Shown: piece after piece, positions 8,191 through 17,364 of the stretch
How positions within the stretch are numbered: position 1 is the first letter of the stretch
Layout of the letters: each line of letters starts with the position of its first letter
NCBI RefSeq assembly: GCF_017873965.1
Contig: NZ_JAGGKT010000008.1
Coordinates: 62,001-126,000 of the forward strand
Direction: 5' to 3'
Length of the DNA stretch: 64,000 nt
Source of the DNA: Ammoniphilus resinae
GTDB taxonomy: Bacteria > Bacillota > Bacilli > Aneurinibacillales > RAOX-1
Program-made: the position numbers and the translations under genes
Notes under the pieces: generated by a model
The model's input: only the letters and a program-made list of their open reading frames with translations
Told to the model about the DNA's origin: nothing
The model's database searches: none

Positions 8191-8853
8191 ACGACTTCCC
8201 CCTTGCTCAATCAATCCTGTCGTATAACTAAACAATCCTCCCCAGCTTACAGAACCGCTGGAAGAACCATTCACGCCTTTCACCAAGGCTCTTCTTGGCC
8301 GCAGTGATGATAGGTTGATTCCAACTCCGCCGCCGCGTGACATAATTTCTGTCATCTCGCTTAGGGTTTCCATAATGCCCCCACGGCTGTCTTTCGGGGA
8401 TGGGATGACGTAACAATTAAAGAGCGTTAGTTCGTCGTTGGTTCCTGCTCCTGCGGCAATTCTACCACCGGGAACTAGTTTCCAATCTTCAAGAACATAG
8501 CGGAATTTTTCTTCCCACTCGGCTTGTTTTTCTTCGGTTTGTTCACATCTGGAAATCGTTTTGGCAAGACGACCCCACATTTTATCTGGTGTTTCTTCTA
8601 GTGACTTGATCATTTTTTCTGGGGAAGTCACAATCTCTTCATTACTGCGTAATTTTACAGTAACGTCGTTTCCTTCGCGTTTCACGACAACCCCTACTTC
8701 CTTCATTGGAAACTTAGGATCGTCTTTCGTAAGGACTATTACAGTATCACCTACTTGTACATGGTCAGGGTCTAGATCCTTCCTTGCATAGCGATCAAGA
8801 AAGATCTTTTCGCTTAAGCCCTCAAGGCGATATGTAGTATTAGAAACGGTCAT
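8191..8853 (-). CDS. nrdJ: Class II ribonucleotide reductase NrdJ, exon 1
   Basis: First exon of nrdJ, 221 residues. It includes the family N-terminal region, the redox-active Cys in LTLFNCYV, the SRGGGVGINLSSLRPR segment and VNGSSSGSVSWGGLFSYTTG, ending LIEQGGSR. The start ATG at 8853 follows TATGGAGGCT. The frame runs into UAA immediately at the intron, so a functional enzyme requires splicing. It is divergently transcribed from dat. The 200-bp spacer contains two palindromes that match the NrdR box, pointing to repression by NrdR when dATP is high. Confidence 0.92.
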
Positions 8854-8953
8854 TGCATAGCCTCCATATAATCAAATAAATTGACCCTTATCTGGTTGTT
8901 TGTTACATTAGAAAGGTAGGTACTAGATAAAGATATCATACCCTTCGATCTCT

Positions 8954-9000
8954 ATCAATATATTGATGCGGTATATTTACCCTTACACTACATGTTGTAT
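8954..9000. promoter_or_regulatory. Tandem NrdR boxes upstream of nrdJ
   Basis: Two palindromes lie 146 bp or less upstream of the nrdJ start. The first, ATCAATATATTGAT at 8954-8967, matches the 10-base core of the consensus ACACWATATATWGTGT. The second, ACACTACATGTTGTAT at 8985-9000, matches it at 13 of 16 positions. Their centres are 32 bp apart, about three helical turns, which is the usual spacing of paired NrdR sites. Confidence 0.7.
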
Positions 9001-9056
9001 TTTTTTAAAAAGTCAAGACTTGTTTTTTGGAAAATGTGCGGGAGATGTGATGAATC

Positions 9057-9905
9057 ATGATTCTATTCAATGATCAATTGATCCGGCGGGAAGAAGCAAG
9101 AGTAGACATCGAGGATCGGGGCTACCAATTTGGCGATGGCATTTATGAAGTCGTCAGTGTTTATGAAGGAAAGATTTTTCGTTTGGAAGAACATCTGCAA
9201 CGTTTGAGCTACTGTGCTGGAGAAATTGGTATCGAGCTGCCAACCAGCCTGGAGGTTTTAATCACGAATCTTTATAAATTAATAGAGGTAAATCAACTTG
9301 TTAATGGACAAATCTATTTTCAAGTCACTCGTGGGTATGCGCCGCGAAACCATCCATTTCCTGCCCAACCCAAGCCTGTACTGACCGGATATGTCACACG
9401 AAAACCTCGTCCGCTAGAGTTAATGAAAACCGGTGTGAAAGCGATTACTTTGGACGATATCCGTTGGCTTCGCTGTGATATTAAGAGTCTAAATCTCCTG
9501 GGCAGTGTTCTTGCCAAACAAAAGGCAATCGAACAAGGGGCTTTTGAAGCCCTACTGCATCGAAACGGAAAGGTTACGGAAGGAAGCTCAACGAATCTCT
9601 TTATGATTAAGGACGGTAAGATTCAGACCCATCCCTTGGGAAATCTCATCTTGGGCGGGATTACGCGAATCGTGATTCTGGAGCTAGCAGGGCAAAAGAA
9701 CATTCCAGTCATCGAAGAACCCTTTTCCCTAAAGGAGTTGTATGCAGCGGATGAGGTTTTTGTATGTAGTACAACTTCTGAAGTGATGCCGATCATCACC
9801 ATCGACGGCAATCCAGTCGGAAATGGTTCTGTTGGTCCCCTTACCAGAAAGCTGCAAGAGCTGATGGAAGAAATGCTTTTTGCCCATCAGGAAAAGGTGC
9901 AATAA
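9057..9905 (+). CDS. dat: D-amino-acid aminotransferase (D-alanine aminotransferase)
   Basis: Class IV PLP-dependent aminotransferase of 282 residues. It interconverts D-alanine and 2-oxoglutarate with pyruvate and D-glutamate, feeding D-Glu to peptidoglycan. Recognisable family segments: the N-terminal FNDQLIRREEARVDIEDRGYQ part, the PLP lysine in DIKSLNLL (K143), and the cofactor-phosphate segments EGSSTNLFMI and CSTTSEVMPI. Length and motifs match Dat rather than branched-chain aminotransferase. The ATG at 9057 follows a GGGAGATG ribosome site. It is divergent from nrdJ and followed by an intergenic repeat and a possible weak terminator. Confidence 0.9.
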   Translation: MILFNDQLIRREEARVDIEDRGYQFGDGIYEVVSVYEGKIFRLEEHLQRLSYCAGEIGIELPTSLEVLITNLYKLIEVNQLVNGQIYFQVTRGYAPRNHPFPAQPKPVLTGYVTRKPRPLELMKTGVKAITLDDIRWLRCDIKSLNLLGSVLAKQKAIEQGAFEALLHRNGKVTEGSSTNLFMIKDGKIQTHPLGNLILGGITRIVILELAGQKNIPVIEEPFSLKELYAADEVFVCSTTSEVMPIITIDGNPVGNGSVGPLTRKLQELMEEMLFAHQEKVQ

Positions 9906-9909
9906 ATTA

Positions 9910-9942
9910 GAAGAAGATGTATCCCTCTGTCGAGGAAGCTTT
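9910..9942. repeat. Dispersed intergenic repeat, copy A
   Basis: A 33-bp segment that matches 20571-20603 at 30 of 33 positions (shared core TATCCCTCT, then GAGGAAGCTTT). Right after it, CCTATATGCGGA resembles the right arm of the hairpin at 20593-20679 (CCTATGCGGA), as if the copy had an internal deletion. Confidence 0.65.
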
Positions 9943-10000
9943 CCTATATGCGGAAAAAGTATAGCCTAACGGGATGCACAAACGTAAGTTTTTAACCTAT

Positions 10001-10036
10001 GATGAGCCCGTTGACTTTCATGCCGATGGGCTTTTT
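10001..10036 (+). terminator. Possible weak terminator after dat
   Basis: AGCCC and GGGCT arms separated by about 18 nt, followed by TTTTT. The stem is short, so efficiency is doubtful. Confidence 0.4.
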
Positions 10037-10065
10037 CCATATAAAAATTCGAGGGGAGAATGTTC

Positions 10066-11280
10066 ATGGGGTTACTAGATGAAAAGTTTTTAAAACTTGG
10101 TGCGGAATATGCACCGGGACAAGAGGTACGTCAAGACACAAATGAAGTGCAGCTGCGGGGAGAAATCATTGCGGGGACGCCAGTGGACTTTTCGCACGGT
10201 GACGTAGACGCGTTTGAGCCCATTCCAGGCAGTTTAGATCAGTTCATCGAAGGAGTACATATCGGCGGCAAACAAGCCTATACGGAGTATCGCGGAAGCC
10301 ATAGCATCCGGGAGAATATCGCACACAAGCTTGCTACCTTCACGGACTCAACGGTTCATGCAGAGCGCAATTTGATTATTACTCCCGGGACACAAGGTGC
10401 CCTCTTTCTAGCCATGGGTTCAACGGTGGCCAGAGGCGATAAAGTAGCCATTGTAGTGCCAGACTATTTCGCCAACCGCAAACTGGTTGAATTCTTTGAC
10501 GGGGAAATCGTTCCGATTCAGATGGACTATTATAGCACGGACACCTGTGCGGGAATAGACTTAACCCAGCTGGAAGATGCCTTCAAAGCAGGAGTGAAAC
10601 TCTTTTTGTTCTCCAACCCCAATAATCCGACGGGTGTCATTTATTCCCCGGCGGAAATCCGAGTAATCGCGGAACTGGCGCAAAAGTATGGTGCTACCGT
10701 CATCGTCGATGAGCTATACTCCCGACAAATTTTTGATGAAAGGATTTACACGCACCTATGTGCACAACATATCGTAGATCCCGAAAATGTGATTACCATC
10801 ATAGGCCCATCAAAAACAGAGTCATTGAGTGGGTACCGATTGGGGGTAGCTTTCGGATCCGCAAAAATTATTGAGCGTATGGAAAAGCTGCAAGCCATTG
10901 TTTCTCTACGGGCAGGAGGTTATAGCCAAGCCGTACTAAAATCTTGGTTTTCTGAGCCCGAAGGCTGGATGGCAGAGCGAATTGCTCAGCACCAAGCCAT
11001 TCGTGACGATCTGATGGCAAAGCTTCATGCTGCTGAAGGTTTTAAGGTGAGAGCAACAGAGGCCGGAAGTTACCTCTTCCCTAGACTTCCACAATTAGAT
11101 GTGACGGTTAATGATTTCGTAAAGATTCTACGCCTCCAGGCAGCGGTTACGGTCACACCTGGAACTGAATTTGGACCACAGTATACTGACAGCTTCCGCA
11201 TCAATTTTTCCCAGGATCATCGAGCAGCTGTTGAGGCGATAGAACGGATTATTAAAGTTGTAGAGGGGTACCGCAAATGA
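10066..11280 (+). CDS. Class I/II PLP-dependent aminotransferase
   Basis: Fold-type I aminotransferase of about 404 residues. Visible motifs: NPNNPTGV for substrate and cofactor contacts, VDELYSRQIF with the Asp that binds the pyridine nitrogen, and the PLP-lysine segment GPSKTESLSGYRLG. The substrate is not evident. ATG at 10066 is preferred over ATG at 10060 because it is better spaced from GAGGGGAGA. Its stop overlaps the start of a RidA/YjgF gene by 4 nt (ATGA), so the two are translationally coupled. RidA proteins hydrolyse reactive enamine/imine intermediates from PLP enzymes, so the pair probably works in one amino-acid catabolic step. A C-S lyase-like or beta-elimination activity is another possibility, given the coupling to RidA. 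Confidence 0.85.
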   Translation: MGLLDEKFLKLGAEYAPGQEVRQDTNEVQLRGEIIAGTPVDFSHGDVDAFEPIPGSLDQFIEGVHIGGKQAYTEYRGSHSIRENIAHKLATFTDSTVHAERNLIITPGTQGALFLAMGSTVARGDKVAIVVPDYFANRKLVEFFDGEIVPIQMDYYSTDTCAGIDLTQLEDAFKAGVKLFLFSNPNNPTGVIYSPAEIRVIAELAQKYGATVIVDELYSRQIFDERIYTHLCAQHIVDPENVITIIGPSKTESLSGYRLGVAFGSAKIIERMEKLQAIVSLRAGGYSQAVLKSWFSEPEGWMAERIAQHQAIRDDLMAKLHAAEGFKVRATEAGSYLFPRLPQLDVTVNDFVKILRLQAAVTVTPGTEFGPQYTDSFRINFSQDHRAAVEAIERIIKVVEGYRK

Positions 11281-11720
11281 GCACATTAGGTGAAAAAGGC
11301 AATCCCATTCCGCAGGGGAGATATGTTCCTGCCAGCCGGTTCGGTAATCTGATCTATACCGCCGGGATGACTCCGAGAAATAACGGTGTACTGATTCAAA
11401 CCGGTAAAGTGATGACCGCTGAACCACTTGCAAGCTATAAAGCCGCAGTCCGACAAGCGGTGGAAAATGCACTGGTTGCAGCAAAAAATACCCTATCGGA
11501 ACAAGACCGGATGGAGCAGATCCTCTCACTCACCGTTTACATCAATGCAGAGGAAACCTTCCAAGCACATGCTAGTCTTGCAGACTATGCTTCTGAATAT
11601 TTATATGAAGAATTAGGAGACAAAGGGATCGGGAGCCGTGCCGCAATCGGCGTTGCCTCCCTGCCGGGAAATGCGCCGGTGGAGGTTCAATTGATTGCTG
11701 CTTTTTCATCCGAAAAATAA
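11277..11720 (+). CDS. RidA/YjgF-family protein (enamine/imine deaminase type)
   Basis: Protein of 147 residues in the RidA superfamily. It has the typical start NPIPQGRYVPASRFGNLIYTAG-like pattern and a C-terminal strand region RAAIGVASLPGNAPVEVQLIA, in which the Arg lies at the usual position for carboxylate binding. Canonical RidA members hydrolyse 2-aminoacrylate-type intermediates. This sequence is longer and more divergent than the about 125-residue RidA core and so belongs to another subgroup, whose activity may differ. It is translationally coupled to the preceding aminotransferase. A strong bidirectional terminator follows directly. Confidence 0.85.
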   Translation: MSTLGEKGNPIPQGRYVPASRFGNLIYTAGMTPRNNGVLIQTGKVMTAEPLASYKAAVRQAVENALVAAKNTLSEQDRMEQILSLTVYINAEETFQAHASLADYASEYLYEELGDKGIGSRAAIGVASLPGNAPVEVQLIAAFSSEK

Positions 11721-11745
11721 AAAGGGCCACAGAGGCCCTTTTTTA
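11718..11745. terminator. Bidirectional terminator between ridA-like gene and SLH gene
   Basis: Hairpin AAAAAGGGCC / GGCCCTTTTTT around ACAGA. It overlaps the stop codon of each convergent gene and has A and T tracts on both sides, so it can serve both. Confidence 0.85.
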
Positions 11746-14421
11746 GTTCGTTTTCTCAATTTCATAAATCGTATCGTTGATCGTATAGAATGTAATTTTA
11801 TCATTTTTATATAGACTGCGTAGGGTAAGAGCTGTATTCCCCTTGTGTACATAGACCGTATCAGCCAGCTTGTAATTATATAGCCCTTTCACGAGATATA
11901 AATAGTTGCTGTTACTAATATAATCAAAAGTACCGCTTTCCTTCGTCATTACGTTAAAGGTTTTCTCCCCATCAACCTTATTCTGAAGTTCTACGCGATC
12001 ACCTACTGCAAGGTTGCTTAAGCTATTGTATTTTTTGGAGTTCACTAATATTTGATCATTTCTCCCGAAAGAAATGGTAGAAGAGTCTCCCTTAAAGTTT
12101 TCTACAGTGATCTCGTTTTTAGTCGCGTTGATTGCAGTGATAATCCCCTTCACCTGTGGAATAACTTCAATGCTCTTTAAATCATTCCCCAAATAAGTGA
12201 CACGAAGTAAATCATCTTCTTGAATATCTTCAATATCCGCTCTGGTTAACCCTGGTACAATCAATCTCACCTTGGAATCCAAATACAGGTTGCTTTCATC
12301 CCCGTCTTCATCTTCCACACGAATCTTATCACTGCTTGTCGATACACTGTCTACTTTAAAATCAAATTCCTTCCGTACATCGATTTCCAAAACATAATTC
12401 TCGTTGTCCACTTCGACCCGAACATAATCATTGCGGCGAATATCATCTAGATCTGCACGTCTTTCATCTTCGATATTCACATCATAGTCTTCGTCAATGA
12501 TATAGTTTTTCTGTTCATTGAAAGCGGTGGCCAATCGTAACAAACGACGATCCGGATCAATCGACAGAACCGTTCCTTCAATCCGGTTATCCAGTTCAAG
12601 GAAGAAAATCTTGTCATTATATAATTGAACCTTTGCACTCATTCCCCGCTTGATCTGACTCAAACTTGGCTTACTTACATCGTTAATATAGAGTTCATAG
12701 CTATCGTCGAACTTGTAAGATACCAATCCATCCTTTGTTTTAATAAAGAGTTTTTCTTCATCAGCCGATAACCCATCAACTGTTCCTTCGATGTAATTAT
12801 CAAAGAATGGGTCATCTGTCCGATCTGAAGCCGTTCGGTTCGTCACTTCAATAGAGGTTATCTCGCCTTTTTTCACTTGAGCTACGATCTTATCTCCTGC
12901 GTCAAGATCAAGTATAGAAGCTCTAGTCATGCCCGAAAGTTGAATGTCCACATCATCCCCGATCGGATAGGCTTTGTACCCGCCATCCGTTGTTTTAAAA
13001 GTAAGGAGGGACCCATCCGGAGAAACCTGTGCAACCGTACCTTCCTCAACAATCGTTTTGACCTTGATCGTTTCTATTAAATTATCATAAACTTCTACTT
13101 CAATTTCCATCCCCTTGCGCAGATCATTGAGACCTGATTTCCGTTGATCAGGGTAAACTACCGAAACAAGAGAGCTGATCGGATAAAGTTGTGGAATCTT
13201 GTTTTCCGTTAGCAGGGTGAGCTGGCCATTCTTCAGATCGATTTCATAGATTGTACCAGAATTGGAAGGTGCCATAGCTCCCAAGGAACGAGTGATAGAA
13301 ACGACCTTTCCATTTAGCATCGATAATTCGATTTGATCATTTTCGGTTAAGTCTTTTAAAGTAATAAAGGCTCCATCGCTAGAACGAACGGCTACCTGGT
13401 CACTAAAGGTGTACGTGGTATCTACATCATCGACCCGAACGATGAGCGAATTTAATTCAGGATAATTTTTAATCAAGGTTCCATTGATTGTCTCCGTTGC
13501 CGCTGTGGTACTATCCTGGATCTCGATGTAGGTGGCCACCGGACTTCCCATAATAACAACAGACTGTTGATTTCGAAGATCTGCTTGTTCTACTCTTTCA
13601 TTATTTTTAAATACCATTGTACGTGCATTAAGCTGGAAGGATTTCAAGCCAGTTTTGGTTTGCAGCGTCAATTCATCGCCATTAAAGGAAGCTATCTGGC
13701 CACTCCATTGTTCCCCGGCAGTTTGCGGAAGATACTGATCGGAACGACTTAAAAGCGCAGCCAATTGGACACGAGTCACCGGTTGATTTGGGTTAAAATT
13801 ATAGCTTCCGTCCTTATTAGGCACTCCATTAATCAAACCGTATGTATCAGATGCAGCCAGTTTGACATAATCTTCTGCCCACGCATCAATTCGATCTTTA
13901 TCTGCAAAATTACTAGTCAGCGCAGTATAACGAGTGATCTCGTCTTCTTTGCCAATCATTCTTACGAGCAATTGAGCAATCCATTCGCGTGTCGCAGCGG
14001 CACTGCCCATAAAGCGGCTCTCCTCTTCAATTCGCAGTAAACGATATTTATCCGCAACAGCTACATAGGGCTTAGCCCATTCTGCTACAGCACGATAATC
14101 TAATTGATAGTTAGCCATATTATAGCTGTCTACTTCCGCTTGCAGGCCAAGAGAACGAAGTACCATAACAAGGGCCTCTTGCTGGGAAACAGACATATTT
14201 GGCTTGAAATACCCTTGATCATCCCCCTCAACAATCCCCCGCATGGACATTTTGGCTACATCTTTCAAAGCCCAATTCTGGATCGCCTGTAAATCCTTAA
14301 AATTCAGGCCTGCTCCGTCGGCATTGTCAGCATATACGGCACTAGTCCCAATTCCGTTCACCCCGCATGCCATGGAAATTGCCAGGAGGCTTGAAACACA
14401 TTTCGTCACTTTCTTTCTCAT
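11743..14421 (-). CDS. Secreted S-layer-homology (SLH) domain protein with beta-repeat array
   Basis: Exported protein of 892 residues. A Sec signal peptide (1-31, cleaved around VYA-DNA) is followed by three SLH domains at roughly 40-95, 105-162 and 172-232, which normally bind pyruvylated secondary cell-wall polymer. SLH features include the PNMSVSQQEALVMVLR and NPNQPVTRVQLAALL segments. The remaining about 650 residues are about nine degenerate beta-rich modules of 60-75 residues. Each ends in a pattern like L-x-D-(I/L)-x-x-G-D-x-(I/V), then a short loop and I-x-x-I-x-V. The part is highly acidic with many Asp pairs, compatible with calcium binding. It is likely cell-surface or S-layer associated. 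No enzymatic motif is seen. It is monocistronic. Confidence 0.88.
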   Translation of the reverse strand: MRKKVTKCVSSLLAISMACGVNGIGTSAVYADNADGAGLNFKDLQAIQNWALKDVAKMSMRGIVEGDDQGYFKPNMSVSQQEALVMVLRSLGLQAEVDSYNMANYQLDYRAVAEWAKPYVAVADKYRLLRIEEESRFMGSAAATREWIAQLLVRMIGKEDEITRYTALTSNFADKDRIDAWAEDYVKLAASDTYGLINGVPNKDGSYNFNPNQPVTRVQLAALLSRSDQYLPQTAGEQWSGQIASFNGDELTLQTKTGLKSFQLNARTMVFKNNERVEQADLRNQQSVVIMGSPVATYIEIQDSTTAATETINGTLIKNYPELNSLIVRVDDVDTTYTFSDQVAVRSSDGAFITLKDLTENDQIELSMLNGKVVSITRSLGAMAPSNSGTIYEIDLKNGQLTLLTENKIPQLYPISSLVSVVYPDQRKSGLNDLRKGMEIEVEVYDNLIETIKVKTIVEEGTVAQVSPDGSLLTFKTTDGGYKAYPIGDDVDIQLSGMTRASILDLDAGDKIVAQVKKGEITSIEVTNRTASDRTDDPFFDNYIEGTVDGLSADEEKLFIKTKDGLVSYKFDDSYELYINDVSKPSLSQIKRGMSAKVQLYNDKIFFLELDNRIEGTVLSIDPDRRLLRLATAFNEQKNYIIDEDYDVNIEDERRADLDDIRRNDYVRVEVDNENYVLEIDVRKEFDFKVDSVSTSSDKIRVEDEDGDESNLYLDSKVRLIVPGLTRADIEDIQEDDLLRVTYLGNDLKSIEVIPQVKGIITAINATKNEITVENFKGDSSTISFGRNDQILVNSKKYNSLSNLAVGDRVELQNKVDGEKTFNVMTKESGTFDYISNSNYLYLVKGLYNYKLADTVYVHKGNTALTLRSLYKNDKITFYTINDTIYEIEKTN

Positions 14422-14473
14422 GATGAATGCTCCTCTCCTTATATATAAATTTTAAATTTAATCATGAACAAAA

Positions 14474-14506
14474 AAAGAAAAAGAGGGAAATTATCCCTCT
14501 TCTTAC
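14474..14506 (-). terminator. Terminator downstream of lipM
   Basis: On the minus strand, AAGAGGGA / TCCCTCTT arms around a short AT loop, followed by TTTTCTTTTTTT. It lies about 55 bp after the lipM stop, upstream of the SLH gene. Confidence 0.8.
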
Positions 14507-14559
14507 CCTTCGACACCGTTATACAGTTTTCCTGTTAAAAATGAAAAAAAGCTCGGATT

Positions 14560-15399
14560 TTAACGTTTAAAGTTCCATTCATGCTTTCCATAACGTTCAA
14601 CGACCAGTTGGTTAGCAAGCTCTTCTTCTTCTATGGTCAGTGTACCCGGGACTAATTCGATCGAGAGCCCCTCTTCAAAACCTTTAAAGAAGGCCTCTGT
14701 TGCTTCCTGGAGAGAAACTTTCCGATCACTCACATGGTTAATGGCCACAGCCTTTTGCAGGAACGAGTCTTTCATTCTTTGCCGAAGGCGATCCGATGAA
14801 AAATGGAGCAGGTTGAACAACTTATCCACATCCATATTAAGAAGAATCGACCCATGCTGCAGAATTGTCCCTCTTTGCCTCGTTTGCGCGCTGCCCGCTA
14901 CCTTTTTCCCTTCCACAACAAGTTCGTACCAGGAAGGGGAATCAAAGCAAGCTGCGGAGCCCATAGAGGCATACTTTTCCTTCTCTTCCTCTGAAGCCAG
15001 TGAAACCATCTCCGCTTGCAGTCCCAGTTGCTGAAACCCTTTTAACAACCCATTGCTAATCACACGATAAGCCTCATTAACCTGAGAAGGCATCCCCGGA
15101 TAATTCTCCGAAACCACAACACTATAGGTCAACTCCTGATCATGGAGTACCGCCCTACCACCTGTTGGCCTACGCACAAAACCGAGTCCATACTCCTCCA
15201 CCTTTTCGATGATCACTTCCTTCTCGGCTTTTTGAAAATACCCAATAGAAAGCGTTGCCGGATCCCATGTGTAAAAACGCAAGGTGGGAGGGGTTCCCCC
15301 TTGGCTGTGGACATTCAAGATTGCCTCATCTATTGCCATATTCATTGCAGGTGACAGCGCACCCGAGTCTATAAACCGCCACTTTAGACGTTCGCTCAT
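14560..15399 (-). CDS. lipM: Octanoyl-[acyl-carrier-protein]:GcvH octanoyltransferase LipM
   Basis: Member of the lipoate/biotin ligase fold, 279 residues. In Bacillales LipM moves octanoate from acyl-carrier protein to GcvH, the first step of de novo lipoylation. The family signature is present: [18 protein letters not shown], the acyl-enzyme Cys at 151 in the [12 protein letters not shown] segment, and the Lys of [11 protein letters not shown]. The length and the Cys (B. subtilis uses C150) separate it from LplA ligases and LipB. The ATG at 15399 follows AAGGGGA. It lies beyond gcvPB, on the same strand as the operon that encodes its acceptor GcvH, although a terminator and a repeat array separate them. 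It is most likely transcribed from its own promoter. Confidence 0.9.
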   Translation of the reverse strand: MSERLKWRFIDSGALSPAMNMAIDEAILNVHSQGGTPPTLRFYTWDPATLSIGYFQKAEKEVIIEKVEEYGLGFVRRPTGGRAVLHDQELTYSVVVSENYPGMPSQVNEAYRVISNGLLKGFQQLGLQAEMVSLASEEEKEKYASMGSAACFDSPSWYELVVEGKKVAGSAQTRQRGTILQHGSILLNMDVDKLFNLLHFSSDRLRQRMKDSFLQKAVAINHVSDRKVSLQEATEAFFKGFEEGLSIELVPGTLTIEEEELANQLVVERYGKHEWNFKR

Positions 15400-15470
15400 A
15401 TATACATCCCCTTGGTGGGGTGTCGATTGAATAGCTGGGGGGTAGGTCTTTCCTTAGCTCGGCAGCTCAG

Positions 15471-15725
15471 ACCCAATAGCGGAAAACTTTTCCGTTATTT
15501 CATCTTTTCCCCTTGGATTCTCCATGATAACGGAAATTTTTTCCGCTATTCTTGGTTTGTCCGACCATGATGGGACCGTTCTGACCCAATAACGGAAAAC
15601 TTTTCCGTTATTTCACCTTTTCCCATTGGATTTCCTATGATAACGGAAATTTTTTCCGCTATTCTTGGTTTCTCAGACCACGATGGGACTGTTCTGACCC
15701 AATAGCGGAAAACTTTTCCGTTATT
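15471..15725. repeat. 113-bp tandem repeat with alternating palindromes (2.3 units)
   Basis: Units begin at 15471, 15584 and 15697, exactly 113 bp apart; the third is truncated. Each full unit has two 25-bp palindromes. Type A is at 15475-15499, 15588-15612 and 15701-15725 (AATARCGGAAAA, C, then TTTTCCGTTATT). Type B is at 15526-15550 and 15639-15663 (GATAACGGAAATT, then TTTTCCGCTATT). A to B spacing is always 51 bp and B to A always 62 bp. Located between gcvPB and lipM; no coding potential. Confidence 0.9.
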
Positions 15726-15860
15726 TCACCTTTTCTATTCATCGACAACCCTTTTTTCCATTATAACCCCAATGTACCGTAATTCGCCCATTCGCGCAAA
15801 CCAGCACGAATCAAATAGGAGGGCGAGGATAACTTTCCCTGAGCCATCCTCCACCATAAA
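15726..15860. other. Remainder of the lipM-gcvPB intergenic region
   Basis: Together with the repeat array this makes a gene-free stretch of about 500 bp (15400-15906). Outside the repeats and the gcvPB terminator I see nothing recognisable. The lipM promoter should be at the 15400-15470 end. Confidence 0.4.
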
Positions 15861-15888
15861 AAGGCTCCTCCCATGGGAGAAGCCCTTC
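15858..15888 (-). terminator. Terminator of the gcv operon
   Basis: Stem GGCTNCTCCC / GGGAGNAGCC (15863-15884), followed on the minus strand by TTTTTATGG. It is about 20 bp past the gcvPB stop. Confidence 0.8.
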
Positions 15889-15906
15889 ACTAGCCTGATC
15901 CAGTGC

Positions 15907-17364
15907 CTACCGCTTATACCGCAAAATCGGTTTCCGTGCCGCCGTTACCTCATCTAAACGTGTGACTACGGTGTGGTGCGGCGCTTCCTGGACGATCTCA
16001 GGATTTTCCTCTGCCTCACGGGCGATTTGGATCATGACCTCAATAAATTCATCGAGGGTTTCTTTCGATTCGGTTTCCGTCGGTTCAATCATCATGCACT
16101 CCTCTACGATCAACGGGAAGTAGATCGTCGGCGGGTGGTAACCGAAATCAAGTAGCCGTTTGGCGATATCCAATGTGCGAACTCCTAGCTTTTTCTGGCG
16201 GCGGCCAGACAAAACGAACTCATGCTTGCAGACCTGATCATATGGAAGATCGTAGTAAGGAGCGAGTCTTCGCATCATGTAATTGGCGTTCAAAACAGCT
16301 TCCTCGGAGACTCGCCGCAATCCTTGCGGTCCCATGGAACGAATATAGACATAAGCGCGAACATTGATTCCGAAATTCCCATAATACGCCTTAACCCGCC
16401 CAATGGAATCAGGTCTTTCATCATCCAAGCAGTACGAATCACCAGCTTTCACGACCAACGGAGCTGGAAGAAAAGAAGCCAATTCCTTCTTACACCCAAC
16501 AGGTCCAGAGCCTGGGCCGCCGCCGCCGTGTGGCCCTGTAAAGGTTTTGTGGAGATTCAAATGAACCACATCAAATCCCATATCTCCTGGACGGGCAATC
16601 CCAAGAATGGCATTCGCATTGGCTCCATCATAATAGAGAAGTCCTCCCGCCGCATGAACGATCTCGGCGATTTCTATGATTTGCTGTTCAAACAAACCAA
16701 GGGTACTTGGGTTTGTCATCATAAAAGCGGCAGTATCCGGTCCGACAACCTGGCGCAGCTCATCCAGGTCGACCCCACCCCTCTTATTAGAGGAAATCGT
16801 GATCGTTTCTAACCCGGCAACTGATGCACTTGCGGGATTAGTGCCATGCGCGGTATCTGGGACAATCACCTTCGTCCGTTTTTCCCCCCGGCTCTCATGA
16901 TAAGCGCGGATCATCATGAGGGCCGTCCATTCCCCTTGTGCTCCTGCGGCCGGTTGCAAGGTTACATAATCCATGCCTGTGATTTCTTCTAATTCAGATT
17001 GCAAACCATACATTAACTGCAAAGCGCCTTGAATCGTTTCTTCCGCTTGATACGGGTGGATCTTTGCAAAGCCCGGATATCTGGCAACATCCTCATTTAT
17101 TTTCGGATTGTACTTCATTGTACAAGAGCCAAGCGGATAGAACCCTGAATCAATTCCGTGATTTCGATTAGATAGTTCCGTATAATGCCGAATCAACTGG
17201 AGCTCAGAGACCTCGGGAAGCGCTGCCGGTGCCTCTCGGATGAACTCTGTCGGGAACACATCGGTCAGATCCACTTCGGGAACATCGCATTCTGGCAAAC
17301 TGTAGGCAAACCTCCCCGGTCTACTCATTTCAAAAATTAGCGCTTTTTCCATGTTTTTAACCAC
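15907..17364 (-). CDS. gcvPB: Glycine dehydrogenase (decarboxylating) subunit 2
   Basis: C-terminal-type half of the split glycine decarboxylase P protein, 485 residues. With GcvPA it decarboxylates glycine and passes aminomethyl to lipoyl-GcvH. The PLP-lysine motif [18 protein letters not shown] and the conserved [10 protein letters not shown] near the N-terminus are present. The start is GTG at 17364 with GAGGGGAT upstream, overlapping gcvPA by 8 nt. It is the last gene of a four-gene glycine-inducible operon and is followed by a strong terminator. Confidence 0.95.
   Translation of the reverse strand: MVKNMEKALIFEMSRPGRFAYSLPECDVPEVDLTDVFPTEFIREAPAALPEVSELQLIRHYTELSNRNHGIDSGFYPLGSCTMKYNPKINEDVARYPGFAKIHPYQAEETIQGALQLMYGLQSELEEITGMDYVTLQPAAGAQGEWTALMMIRAYHESRGEKRTKVIVPDTAHGTNPASASVAGLETITISSNKRGGVDLDELRQVVGPDTAAFMMTNPSTLGLFEQQIIEIAEIVHAAGGLLYYDGANANAILGIARPGDMGFDVVHLNLHKTFTGPHGGGGPGSGPVGCKKELASFLPAPLVVKAGDSYCLDDERPDSIGRVKAYYGNFGINVRAYVYIRSMGPQGLRRVSEEAVLNANYMMRRLAPYYDLPYDQVCKHEFVLSGRRQKKLGVRTLDIAKRLLDFGYHPPTIYFPLIVEECMMIEPTETESKETLDEFIEVMIQIAREAEENPEIVQEAPHHTVVTRLDEVTAARKPILRYKR

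Noticed and set aside
15475-15725. CRISPR array
   Set aside because: Repeats are tandem with identical inter-palindrome sequences rather than unique spacers, and no cas genes are near.
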